Shown piece by piece: positions 31,870 to 43,000 of a stretch of DNA of 64,000 bases. This DNA is from Symbiodinium natans (taxonomy: Eukaryota > Sar > Dinophyceae > Suessiales > Symbiodiniaceae). The notes beneath the pieces are model-generated. The model worked only from the letters and a program-made list of their open reading frames with translations. It was not told the origin of the DNA and made no database searches. The stretch spans positions 149,001-213,000 of the forward strand of contig CAJNDS010002656.1 in the NCBI GenBank assembly GCA_905221605.1, written 5' to 3'. The translations under genes were made by a program, and so were the position numbers. Within the stretch, counting starts at the first letter, position 1. Every line of letters starts with the position of its first letter.

Positions 31870-31933
31870 GGCGGTTCAACAGTACCAAATTTTCAAGACA
31901 ACCTCTAAGAAAATTTGGTACTGTTGAACCGCC
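31870..31933. other. Perfect 25-bp stem hairpin with 14-nt loop
   Basis: Left arm 31870-31894 (starts GGCGGTTCAACAGTACC) is fully complementary to 31909-31933. The stem extends about 10 bp further with two mismatches (AAAGCAGGGC / TTGTTTT side). The shape is like a microRNA precursor or a small foldback element. No coding role. Confidence 0.6.
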
Positions 31934-31989
31934 TTGTTTTAAAGGAAACAGGGCGGCTCCGTTGCCTCTTAAAGGAATGAGATACTTTT

Positions 31990-33200
31990 TTCGAGAATGA
32001 GAAAGTGCCGTTTCCACTTTCATAGGAAAGGAAAGAGAAGTGATATGAAGCAAGCTTCTCCGCCTCTTAAAGGAATGAGGTACTATTTATCTGAATAGGA
32101 AATGAGAAAGTTCCTTTTCCACTTTCAATTGGAAAAGAAAGAGAAGCGATTCTGCGGCTCGGAATTCCTCTACCTGGTCCCTACCTTGTAGCTCCTCTAC
32201 TTACGACATCTTGGCATTAGCTGGCAAAAAAGGCAACCGGACTGAGATGAATAGAGCATGAGAAAGTTCGTTTCCACTTTCAATCGGAAAGGAAAGGGAA
32301 ACGATTCTGGAACTCGGAATTCCTCTACCTGGTCTGTACCTTGTAGCTACTCTGCTTCTTGGTATTAAATGAAGAGCGCCATCGCTGTTTAACAAGACAT
32401 GAAGAGTCCCTCAAAGCATGACAAACCCCCTCCAGTCCTCAGGAAGAAAAAAGACAGCTCCTTTATCGCTTCATGCCCTGTAAGTCCTAATCGGATAGGG
32501 ATCCATGAAGAGTTCGTCTAGCTGTTAACAGAGGCACCAATCTATTTCCCAATAGGAAAGGAGCATGACAAAGCGAACGAAGACATAAAGCCAAAAGCCC
32601 CTGTACTTCGTAATCGGAGAGGGGAACGGGAGAGCGTGACAGAGCTTTTGCCTCTTTAAACAGCAATGAAGAGAGCTCCTCTACCTCTTATAAAGGAATG
32701 CGACACGAGAAAGTTCCCTTTCCACTTATATTAATGGGAAAGGAATGAGAAACGATTCTGGAACTCGGAATTCCTCTACATGGTCTCTGCTTTGTAGCTC
32801 CTCTACTTCCTAGTAGTTACTAAATGAAAAAGCTCCTTCTCCGTCTAACTTAAAACATTAAGATTTCCTCCAGCTGTTAACATGTTAACATAGGCAATGT
32901 ATTTCCCACTGAAAGAAGCATGACAAACCCCTCCCTTACCCAGTAAGAATGAAGACATAAAGCCAAACGCCCCTTTACCTTGTAACCGGCTAAGGAATGG
33001 GAGAGCGTGACAGAGCTTTTGCCTCCTTAAACGGGAACGAAGAGAACGCCTCTACCTCAAAGGAATGAGATACTCTTCTCTGATTATGCCATGAGAAAGT
33101 TCCTTTTCTTTTAATGGGAAAGGACAGAGAAGTGACTCTAGAAACTCGGAATTCCCCTACCTTGTATATAGCTCCTCCACTTCTTGGTATTCAACGGAAG
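31990..33200. repeat. Diverged tandem repeats 'GAGAAAGTTCC..TTTCCACTT / CTCGGAATTCCTCTAC'
   Basis: Four to five loosely spaced copies (near 31998, 32104, 32265, 32710, 33095) of a module with GGAATTCC.CTACCTGGTC and CTTGTAGCTCCTC. Irregular spacing indicates old duplications. No gene. Confidence 0.55.
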
Positions 33201-33224
33201 TTTAACTAGATTTTGTCCGTCTTC

Positions 33225-33395
33225 TATTCGGAGAAATCACGAGAAAACACAATGGCCACACTCTGGTGTGATCTACTCGCTGCCTTTTTACAAAAGGAGG
33301 CACGTAGATCGCACCAGACGTCCGTCCTCTGTTTGGAGAAATCACGAGAAAACGCGACTGCAAAAATCTCGCGCGACCGACTCACTGCCTTTTCT
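33225..33395. repeat. Hairpin units related to the 38.5 kb array
   Basis: GGAGAAATCACGAGAAAAC then a foldback TCTGGTGTGATCTAC...GTAGATCGCACCAGA around GCCTTTTTACAAAAGGAGGC. The layout and the phrases GAGAAATCAC, TTACAAAA and GTAGATC match the 102 bp hairpin array at 38456. Confidence 0.5.
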
Positions 33396-34312
33396 ACAAA
33401 AGCAGAAGCATTTAAACCTTTGCAAGCTATTATAACTATTACATATGTAAACTTCAACAGTTCAACCCGTGTTTTTTTTGAGAGAAAGGCAGTAACCACA
33501 GAATTGACGAGATTTCGGGCCTAGGGTAATGGACGGAAGGTTTCTACAAAGAAAGGGTCTAACCGAGTCTAACCACAGAACTTGACGAATTTGGTGTGTA
33601 GGGTTTAGCCGAAGGTTTTTGAAGAGAAAGGGTCTAACCGACGCGCTTTTCTATACCGTATTGTTTTTACAAAACCCACAGAAGCTACCTGAAACTAAAT
33701 TGCACAACGTTCGTTTCGGTTGCTTCTTTATGTTTGCTGTCTTTGTTGAATAAGTTGTTCTTTCCGTAGACCTTGCGCTATTTCTCTTTTCTCAATGCAT
33801 TTTGTTTTGTTGTTGCAGAACCACAAACTCTAATCGAAACTAAGTTGATCAACTTCAATTCCTTTTTTCTCTGAAAAAATGGTGTTTTCAATAGCCTTGT
33901 GCTGCTGTTCAATGCGTTTTGTTTTGTTATTGTAGTATGAGCCACAGAATTCAATCAAAAGTCATGTGTCTAGGTCATGTGAAAGCTCTTTTATCTCTGT
34001 GTAGGTAATGAATGCCCTTGCCTCTTCTGAAAAGGGGTCCTCCAAGGGAATGACAGAGCTCCTTATTTACACCTTATGAAAAAGCCTTTCTCCTACTTGA
34101 AGAAGTGTTTACTAGAAAGAGATAGAGGAGATCTTCCATTTCCTCGAGAGACAGATCTTTCATTGAAAACGAATACAGGAGGACTTTCATGTCCCAGTAG
34201 GAGAGAGAGGACATCGTTCATGTCCAGTTTTCATTTCCTATAAAGGAGAGGGGGGAGGGCCGGGGGGGGGGGGGTGGGTGGCTCAAATAGGGTTTATTTG
34301 GAAGCTAAGGCT
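33396..34312. repeat. Direct duplication, right copy (~915 bp)
   Basis: Partner of 28457-29432, with small deletions (for example the serine-rich part of the left copy's ORF is missing). Confidence 0.8.
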
Positions 34313-34319
34313 CGGGTTT

Positions 34320-34560
34320 TGCCCATGGCAAAGAGAAGATGGTATTCGTCTTCATCTTTCCTATCCTTCTTGTCTTTCTTCTCTCTTGTTCGTTTCCCTT
34401 TGAAACAAAAACCCAAAGGAAGAACAATGAAAATGAAAGGAACTCGCTTTCTTTTTCCGTTTGGGAACAATGAAAAGAACCGAGGAGATAAGGCGAGAGG
34501 AGGCATATGCTGAAGCATGGAGAGGGGCCACGGGCAAGCAGCTAACCCCGCTCACGTTCC
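34320..34560. repeat. ~240 bp repeat, first of three copies
   Basis: Begins GCCCATGGCAAAGAGAAGAT. Recurs at about 35838 and 37083 in the same orientation. Confidence 0.75.
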
Positions 34561-35394
34561 CAACCATTGAAAAAGGATAAGAAAGGACAAGGGCCTCCAT
34601 TCCCCTCTTATGTTTTCCTTGTGCTTTTTGTCGTTGAAGAGGACGGAGAGAGAAGGAGGAGGAGAAATAGACAGGATCGCATTTTTAATGGGAAGAGCAA
34701 AGACAACAATGGAGGAGAGATGAATAAAGGATAAGGAAAGACAAAACAAGGCACAGAGAAGATGGGACTCTTCTTTATCGATCCTCTCTCCCTTATCTCT
34801 CCCTTCCCTTTTTCTTCTTGAAATAAGGAAAACAAAAAGGAAGAATTAAGAGAACAACAAAGGAGAAGGGTAAGGAAAGGAAGCCGAGAAAAGGGATATG
34901 ATGAAGTACGGCAAGGTCCACGCGCAAGAAGTCACCCTCTGCTTACCTTTCCCCTGCTTTATCATACAAGTTCCTTTCTTGTTTTCTAATCAGTTAAAAG
35001 GTAATAGATGGAGAGAGGGGAAAGGGAAGTGAGAGAGTAGAGATCACAAGGATGCCTTTGTTCTGGAAGCGTACTGCAAGGAATAGAAGAGACAAGAGGC
35101 AAGGGGAGGGACGGACAAAACAAGGCGCAAGAAGATGGCATTCCTCTATATCTATCATCTCTCCCCTGTCCCTTTTGAATGAGAAAAAAACCTTTCTTGC
35201 TCTTCACAGATAGGTGTCATCCCTCCTCTTCAGGAAATCCCCTTTCCCTTATTTTGCTTTTTGAAGCGAATAAGAACAAGAACAGGTAGGAAGAGAGGAA
35301 AGGGAAATAATAAGTAAAGAGAGGAGCCCTTCAATCCCCCTCCCTGTCTCTTATGTTCTTTTCCTTCTTGGGGGGTATCGTTCTTTCTCCTTTG

Positions 35395-37640
35395 AAGATG
35401 CAGAAGACGATTGAAAAGGACACCCGTTCCATCGCCCCTATATATAGAGAGAGACATCATGAGCATCAGCTGGGTTTGCTGCCAATCCAAAACGGTGTCC
35501 CTTTAATCGCTTTCTGTGTGTCAAACGAGCAAAAGGGACACCCCTAAGTGCTTTCTTTTGGGATGTCTTTCTTTTTGCCTTGAAGACACAGCAAACGTAA
35601 AAAAGGACGCCTGCTTCCGTCGCGCATAGAGAGAGAGAGATAGAGAGAGACTGAGAATGAATGAGTGAGAGATAGAGATAGGGACAGGGAAAGAGAGCAA
35701 GATAAAGAAAGAACGAAAGAAAGAAAGATAGCGACAGGGATACAGACAGAGAGAGAGAGAGAGTTTTCTGTTCGGGGGCATCCTTTTTTCTCGCTTGAAG
35801 ATGCAGAAAACGATCCAAAGGGACAGCCGTTCCATCGCCCATGGCAAAGAGAAGATGGTACCCGTCTTCATCTTTCCTATCCTTCTCCTCTTTCTTCTCT
35901 CTTGTTCGTTTCCCTTTGAAACAAAAACCCAAAGGAAGAACAATGAAAATGAAAGGAACTCGCTTTCTTTTTCCGTTTGGGAACAATCAAAAGAACCGAG
36001 GAGATAAGACGAGAGGAGGCATATGCTGAAGCATGGAGAGGGGCCACGGGCAAGCAGCCAACCCCCAACCATTGAAAAAGGATAAGAAAGGCCAGGGGCC
36101 TCCATTCTCTTTGTTTTTTTCCTTTTCTTGTGTTTTTTGTCTTTGAAGAGGGAGAGAGAAGGAGGAGGAGACATAGACAGGGTTGCATTTTTAACAGGAA
36201 GAGCAAAGACAAGAATAGAGAGATGAATAAAGGAGTAGGAAAGACAAAACAAGGCACAGAGAAGATGGGGGACTCTTCTTTATCGATCCTCTCTCCCTTA
36301 TCTCTCCCTTCCCTTGTTCTTTTCGAAATAAGGAAAACAAAAAGGAATTATGAAAACAGGAGAAGGGTAAGGAGAGGAACAGAAGAGATAGGCCGAGAAG
36401 AGGGATATGATGAAGTACGGCAAGGTCCACGCGCAAGGAGTCACCCTCTGCTTACCCTTCCCCTGCTTTATCATACAAGTTCCTTTCTTGTTTTTAATCA
36501 GTTAAAAGGTAATAGATGGAGAGAAGGGAAAGGGAAGTGAGAGGAGCGATCACAAGGATGCCATTTTTCTGGAAGCGTACTGCAAGGAATAGAAACAGGA
36601 AGCACAGAAGACGCATGAAAAGGACACCCGTTCCATCGCCCCTATATATAGAGTGATATATCATGAGCATCAGCTGGGTTTGCTGCCAATCCAAAATGGT
36701 GTGCCTGTAATCGCTTTCTGTGTCTTCAAACGAGCAAAAGGGACACCCCTAAGTGTTATCTTTTGGGATGTCTTTCTTTTTGGCTTGAAGACACAGCAAA
36801 CGTAAAAAAGGACGCCTGCTTCCATCGCACATAGAGAGAGAGAGAGAGATAGATAGAGAGAGAGAGAGAGAGAGATATAGAGAGAGAGAGAGAGAGTGAG
36901 ACTGGGAATGAATGAGTGAGAGATAGAGATAGGGACAGGGAAAGAGAGCAAGATAAAGAAAGAACGAAAGAAAGAAAGATAGCGACAGGGATACAGACAG
37001 AGAGAGAGTGCTTTTGTTCGGGGGCGTCCTTTTTCTCGCTTGAAGATGCAGAAAACGATCCACAGGCACAATCGTTCCATCGCCCATGGCAAAGAGAAGA
37101 TGGTACTCGTCTTCATCTTTCCTCTCTTTCTCCTCTTTCTTCTCTCTTGTTCGTTTCCCTTTGAAACAAAAACCCAAAGGAAGAACAATGAAAATGAAAG
37201 GAACTCGCTTTCTTTTTCCGTTTGGGAACAATGAAAAGAACCGAGGAGATAAGGCGAGAGGAGGCATATGCTGAAGCATGGAGAGGGGCCACGGGCAAGC
37301 AGCCAACCCCCAACCATTGAAAAAGGATAAGAAAGGCCAAGGGCCTCCATTCCCTTTGCTTTTTTCCTTTTCTTGTGTTTTTTGTCTTTGAAGAGGAGGG
37401 AGAGAGAAGGAGGAGGAGACATAGACAGGGTTGCATTTTTAACAGGAAGAGCAAAGGCAAGAATAGAGAGATGAATAAAGGAGCAGGAAAGACAAAACAA
37501 GGCACAGAGAAGATGGGACTCTTCTTTAGCGATCCTCTCTCCCATATCTCTCCCTTCCCTTTTTCTTTTCGAAATAAGGACAACAAAAATGACAAAAAGG
37601 ATGAACCATGAAAAAAGGAGAAGGGTAAGGAAAGGAACAG
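35395..37640. repeat. ~1.2 kb tandem duplication (two units)
   Basis: Unit 1 about 35395-36600, unit 2 about 36600-37640. Both start with a module that is the reverse complement of the ~180 bp module at 30720-31130, run through a (GA)n stretch, and then carry the 240 bp repeat. The ORFs of 126-291 codons here are low-complexity and duplicate each other; not called as genes. Confidence 0.75.
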
Positions 37641-37773
37641 AAGAGATAGGCCCTTGAAATGGGTCTGAAATTTGCAGTCTCCCAGGAAGAGGGACTTTAA
37701 AACCTAGGAAAAATGATTTTTCCAGATTTTAAGGATTTGAAGGAATTTAAAGAGTTTGTGGGGGCGCGGAGCC

Positions 37774-37900
37774 GTGACTCATTTCAGGCCCTGAGATGAG
37801 TCACTGTGTGTGTTGAGGGGGCACGGAGCCGTGACTCATTTCAGGCCCTGAAATGAGTCACTGCTTTCGTTGAGGGGGCACGGAGCCGTGACTCATTTCA
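37774..37900. repeat. 57-bp tandem hairpin repeat, about 2.5 units
   Basis: Each unit carries GTGACTCATTTCAG-GCC-CTGAAATGAGTCAC (14-bp arms, 3-nt loop) followed by GTTGAGGGGGCACGGAGCC. Confidence 0.85.
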
Positions 37901-38010
37901 GTCCCAACTAATTGAAATAATTTAGATAAAATCCTGTCCCAACTAATTGAAATAATTTAGATAAAATTTGAATAATTTGAGTAATGTAAATAATTTCGGG
38001 CCTGCAGAAA

Positions 38011-38450
38011 GGCACGGCTCGATTTGGCCAAATTTTGCCGGGCAGCCTCCGGGCAAAATTTGGCCAAATCGGGCTGCTCTTCGCATGCGATGAGAAATGC
38101 GCGGCTCGATTTGGCCAAATTATACCGGGCAGCCTCCGGGCAAAATTTGGCCAAATCGGGCTGCTCTTCGTACGCGATGAGAAATGCGTGGCTCGATTTG
38201 GCCAAATTTCGCCGGGCAGCCTCCGGGCAAAATTTGGCCAAATCGGGCTGCTCTTCGTATGCGATGAGAAATGCGCGGCTCGATTTGGCCAAATTTTGCC
38301 GGGCAGCCTCCGGGCAAATTTTGGCCAAATCGGGCTGCTCTTCGTATGCGATGAGAAATGCGCGGCTCGATTGCGATGAGAAATGCGCGGCTCGATTTGA
38401 CCAAATTTTGCCGGGCAGCCTCCGGGCAAAATTTGGCCAAATCGGGCTGC
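38011..38450. repeat. 87-bp tandem array of palindromic units, 5 copies
   Basis: Units start at 38021, 38108, 38195, 38282 and 38394 (the last after a 25-bp extra duplication). Arms GATTTGGCCAAATTTTGCC and its complement flank a ~12-nt loop. Because 87 is divisible by three, long frames stay open on both strands (up to 196 codons); these are repeat artefacts. Confidence 0.9.
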
Positions 38451-38455
38451 CACGC

Positions 38456-38895
38456 ACAAAATCTGCCTGGATCTACGCGGGGCTGTTTCTTACAAAAAAA
38501 GTGCCGCGTAGATCCAGGCAGATTTTGTCCTTCGTGTTTTTTGACAAAACACCATGGACAAAATCTGCCTGGATCTACGCGGGGCTGTTTCTTACAAAAA
38601 AAAGTGCCGCGTAGATCCAGGCAGATTTTGTCCTTCGTGCTTTTTGAGAAAACACCATGGACAAAATCTGCCTGGATCTATGCGGGGCTGTTTCTTACAA
38701 AAAAAAGTGCCGCGTAGATCCAGGCAGATTTTGTCCTTCGTGTTTTTTGAGAAAACACCATGGACAAAATCTGCCCGGATCTACGCGGCGCTGTTTCTTA
38801 CAAAAAAAGTGATGCGTAGATCCAGGCAGATTTTGTCCTTTGTGTTTTTGGAGAAATCACCATGGACAAAATCTGCCTGGATCTACGCGGGGCCC
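38456..38895. repeat. 102-bp tandem array of perfect hairpins, 4 copies plus a partial
   Basis: In unit 1, ACAAAATCTGCCTGGATCTA... (38456-38480) pairs perfectly with 38504-38528 around a 23-nt loop. Further units start at 38558, 38661, 38764 and 38866. Units are separated by CCTTCGTGTTTTTTGAGAAA-type spacers. Confidence 0.92.
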
Positions 38896-39019
38896 GGCAA
38901 AATCTGACCAAAGTGACGCGACCCTAATTTATATAATTTACATAATTTTTATAATTTGAATAATTTAAATAATTTAAATGGAAAAGGAGGGGGGGCTGGC
39001 CCGCTTCCGGGGGAGGACC

Positions 39020-40000
39020 GGGCTCGTGATTTAGTATTGGGGGGAGGCCCGGGCTCGTGATTTAGTATTGGGGGGAGGCTCGGGCTCGTGATTTAGTATT
39101 GGGGGGAGGCCCCGGCTCGTGATTTAGTATTGGGAGAAGGCCCGGGCTCGTGATTTAGTATTGGGAGAAGGCCCGGGCTCGTAATTTAGTATTTAGTATT
39201 GGGAGAAGGCCCGAGGCTTTTTTAATAGTTTTAAAAGTTTTAAAAGTTTTAATAGTTTTAAAAGTTTTAAAAGTTTTGAAAGTTCAGGAATCTCATGGCC
39301 GGTTAGTATTGGAAGGAGGCCAGGGCTTGTAGTTTAGTATTGGGGAGAGGCCTGGGCTCGTGATTTAGTATTGGGGTAAGGCTCGGGCTCGTGATTTAGT
39401 ATTGGGGGGAGGCCCGGCTCGTGATTTAGTATTGAGGGGAGGCCCGGGCTCGTGATTTAGTATTGGAGGGAGGCCCGGGCTCGTAATTTAGTATTGGGAG
39501 ATGGCCCGATGCTTTTTTAATAGTTTTAAAAGTTTTAAAAGTTTTAATAGTTTTAAAAGTTTTAAAAGTTTTGAAAGTTCAGGAATCTCATGGCAGGTTA
39601 GTATTGGAGTGAGGCCCGGGCTCGTAGTTTAGTATTGGGGGGAGGCCTGGGCTCGTGATTTAGTATTGAGAGGATGCTCGGGCTCGTCATTTAGTATTGG
39701 GGGGAGGCCCGAGCTCGTGATTTAGTATTGGGGGGAGGCTTGGGCTTGTGATTTAGTATTGGGGAGAGGCCCGGGCTCGTGATTTAGTATTGGGCGGAGG
39801 CTCGGGCTCGTGATTTAGTATTGGGGGGAGGCTCGGGCTCGTGATTTAGTATTTGGGGGAGGCCCGGGCTCGTAATTTAGTATTGGGTAGAGGCTTGGGC
39901 TTGTGATTTAGTATTGGGGAGAGGTCCGGGCTCGTCATCTAGTATTGGGGGAAGGCCCGGGCTCGTGATTTAGTATTGGGAAGAGGCCCGGGGCCCTGGC
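39020..40000. repeat. 31-bp minisatellite 'CTCGTGATTTAGTATTGGGG...GGCCCGGG'
   Basis: About 25 units of 31 bp in three runs, broken by two ~100 bp inserts of AATAGTTTT-type repeats ending in TTCAGGAATCTCATGG. G/C and A/T halves alternate. Confidence 0.9.
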
Positions 40001-40009
40001 CAGGAAATT

Positions 40010-43000
40010 CCCGAACTTTTAAAACTTTTAAAACTATTAAAACTATTAAAAAGGCTTCTTTTTAATAGTTTTAATAGTTTGGGAGGCTTTTTAAAAGTTG
40101 AAACCATTAAAACTATTAAAACTATTAAAAAGAAACCTTTTTAATAGTTTTAATAGTTTTAATAGTTTTAAAAGTTTTAATAGTTTCAAAGGTTCAGGAA
40201 TCTCCTGGCCAAGGCCGTTTCGTTTTAATAGTTTTAATAGTTTGGGAGGCTTTTTAAAAGTTGAAACTATTAAAACTATTAAAACTTAAAAAGGAAAAGG
40301 CCTGGCCTGGAGATTCCCGAACTTTTAAAACTTTTAAAACTATTAAAACTATTAAAACTATTAAAACTATTAAAAAGGATTCTTTTTAATAGTTTTAATA
40401 GTTTGGGAGGCTTTTTAAAAGTTGAAATTATTAAAACTATTAAAACTATTAAAACTTAAAAAGGAAAAAGCCTGGCCTGGAGATTCCCGAACTTTTAAAA
40501 CTTTTAAAACTATTAAAACTATTAAAACTATTAAAACTATTAAAACTATTAAAACTATTAAAACTTTTAAAAAGGCTTCTTTTTAATAGTTTTAATAGTT
40601 CGGGAGGCTTTTTAAAAGTTGAAACTATTAAAACTATTAAAACTATTAAAAAGAAGCCTTTCTAATAGTTTTAATAGTTTCAATAGTTTTAAAAGTTTTA
40701 ATAGTTTCAAAGGTTCAGGAATCTCCTGGCCAAGGCCGTTTCTTTTTAATAGTTTTAATAGTTTCGGAGCCTTTTTAAAAGTTGAAACTATTAAAACTAT
40801 TAAAACTATTAAAACTTAAAAAGGAAAAGGCCTGGCCTGGAGATTCCCGAACTTTTAAAACTTTTAAAACTATTAAAACTATTAAAACTATTAAAACTAT
40901 TAAAAAGGCTTCTTTTTAATAGTTTTAATAGTTTGGGAGGCTTTTTAAAAGTTGAAACTATTAAAACTATTAAAACTATTAAAACTTAAAAAGGAAAAGG
41001 CCTGGCCTGGAGATTCCCGAACTTTTAAAACTTTTAAAACTATTAAAACTATTAAAACTATTAAAACTATTAAAAAGGATTCTTTTTAATTGTTTTAATC
41101 GTTTGGGAGGCTTTTTAAAAGTTGAAATTATTAAAACTATTAAAACTATTAAAACTTAAAAGGAAAAAGCCTGGCCTGGAGATTCCCGAACTTTTAAAAC
41201 TTTTAAAACTATTAAAACTATTAAAACTATTAAAACTATTAAAACTATTAAAACTATTAAAACTATTAAAACTATTAAAACTATTAAAACTATTAAAACT
41301 ATTAAAACTATTAAAACTATTAAAACTATTAAAAAGGCTTCTTTTTAATAGTTTTAATAGTTCGGGAGGCTTTTTAAAAGTTGAAACTATTAAAACTATT
41401 AAAACTATTAAAAAGAAGCCTTTTTAATAGTTTTAATAGTTTTAATAGTTTTAATAGTCTTAAAAGTTTTAATAGTTTTAAAAGTTCAGGAATCTCCTGG
41501 CCAAGGCCGTTTCTTTTTAATAGTTTTAATAGCTTAGGAGGCTTTTTAAAAGTTGAAACTATTAAAACTATTAAAACTATTAAAAAGAAACCTTTTTAAT
41601 AGTTTTAATAGTTTTAATAGTTTTAATAGTTTTAAAAGTTTTAATAGTTTCAAAAGCTCAGGAATCTCCTGGCCAAGGCCGTTTCGTTTTAATAGTTTTA
41701 ATAGTTTCGGCCCCGTTTTAAAAGTTGAAACTATTAAAACTATTAAAACTATTAAAACTTAAAAAGGACAAGGCCTGGCCTGGAGATTCCCGAACTTTTA
41801 AAACTTTTAAAACTATTAAACCTATTAAAACTATTAAAACTATTAAAACTATTAAAACTATTAAAAAGGCTTCTTTTTAATAGTTTTAATAGTTCGGGAG
41901 GCTTTTTAAAAGTTGAAACTATTAAAACTATTAAAACTATCAAAAAGGCAAAATTTGGCCAAATCGAGCCGCGCATTTCTCATCGCGTACGACGAGCAGC
42001 CCGATTTGGCCAAATTTTGCCCGGAGCCTGCCCGGCAAAATTTGGCCAAATCGAGCCGCGCCTTTCTGGAGGCCCGTAATTATTTCATTGTTTTTTTATT
42101 TTTATAATTTACATAATTTAAATAGTTTTGGGCCTCCAGAAAGGCGCGGCTCGATTTGGCCAAATTTTGCCGGGCAGGCTCCGGGCAAAATTTGGCCAAA
42201 TCGGGCTGCTCTTCGTTATGCGATGAGAAATGCGCGGCTCGATTTGGCCAAATTTTGCCCGGAGGCTGCCCGGCAAAATTTGGCCAAATCGACCCGCGCA
42301 TTTCTCATCGCGTACGACGAGCAGCCCGATTTGGCCAAATTTTGCCCGGAGCCTGCCCGGCAAAAATTGGCCAAATCGAACCGCGCCTTCTGGAGGCCGG
42401 AAATCATTTAATTGTTATCGCGTACGACGAGCAGCCCGATTTGGCCAAATTTTGCCCGCAGACTGCCCGGGAAAAATTGGCCAAATCGAGCCGCTAGTTT
42501 TTAATAGTTTGGGAGGCTTTTTAAAAGTTGAAATTATTAAAACTATTAAAACTATTAAAACATAAAAAGGAAAAAGCCTGGCCTGGAGATTCCTGAACTT
42601 TTAAAACTTTCAAAACTATTAAAACTATTAAAAAGGCTTCTTTTTAATAGTTTTAATAGTTCGGGAGGCTTTTTAAAAGTTGAAACTATTAAAACTATTA
42701 AAACTATTAAAAAGAAGCCTTTTTAATAGTTTTAATAGTTTTAATAGTTTTAATAGTTTTAAAAGTTTTAATAGTTTTAAAAGTTCAGGAATCTCCTGGG
42801 CAAGGCCGTTTCTTTTTAATAGTTTTAATAGTTTAGGAGGCTTTTTAAAAGTTGAAACTATTAAAACTATTAAAACTATTAAAAAGAAACCTTTTTAAAA
42901 GTTTTAATAGTTTTCATAGTTTTAAAAGTTTTAATAGTTTCAAAAGTTCAGGAATCTCCTGGCCAAGGCCGTTTCTTTTTAATAGTTTTAATAGTTTCGA

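Noticed and set aside
28457-34312. LTR retrotransposon
   Set aside because: No TG...CA ends, primer-binding site, polypurine tract in place, or reverse transcriptase/integrase coding between the repeats.
36670-37545. 291-codon minus-strand ORF, one of the longest in the window
   Set aside because: Ser/Leu-rich low complexity from (GA)n DNA; it duplicates the ORF at 35521-36252 because of the 1.2 kb tandem repeat, and several frames on both strands are open together.
38024-38614. 196- and 183-codon overlapping ORFs on both strands
   Set aside because: The 87-bp unit is a multiple of three and nearly palindromic, so frames stay open on both strands without selection.
39020-40000. CRISPR-like direct repeats of 31 bp
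   Set aside because: Units are contiguous with no unique spacers; this is a minisatellite in a eukaryotic context.
41122-41427. KLLKLLK-type peptide resembling an amphipathic antimicrobial or coiled-coil repeat
   Set aside because: Direct translation of AAAACTATT repeats; no start context or unique sequence.
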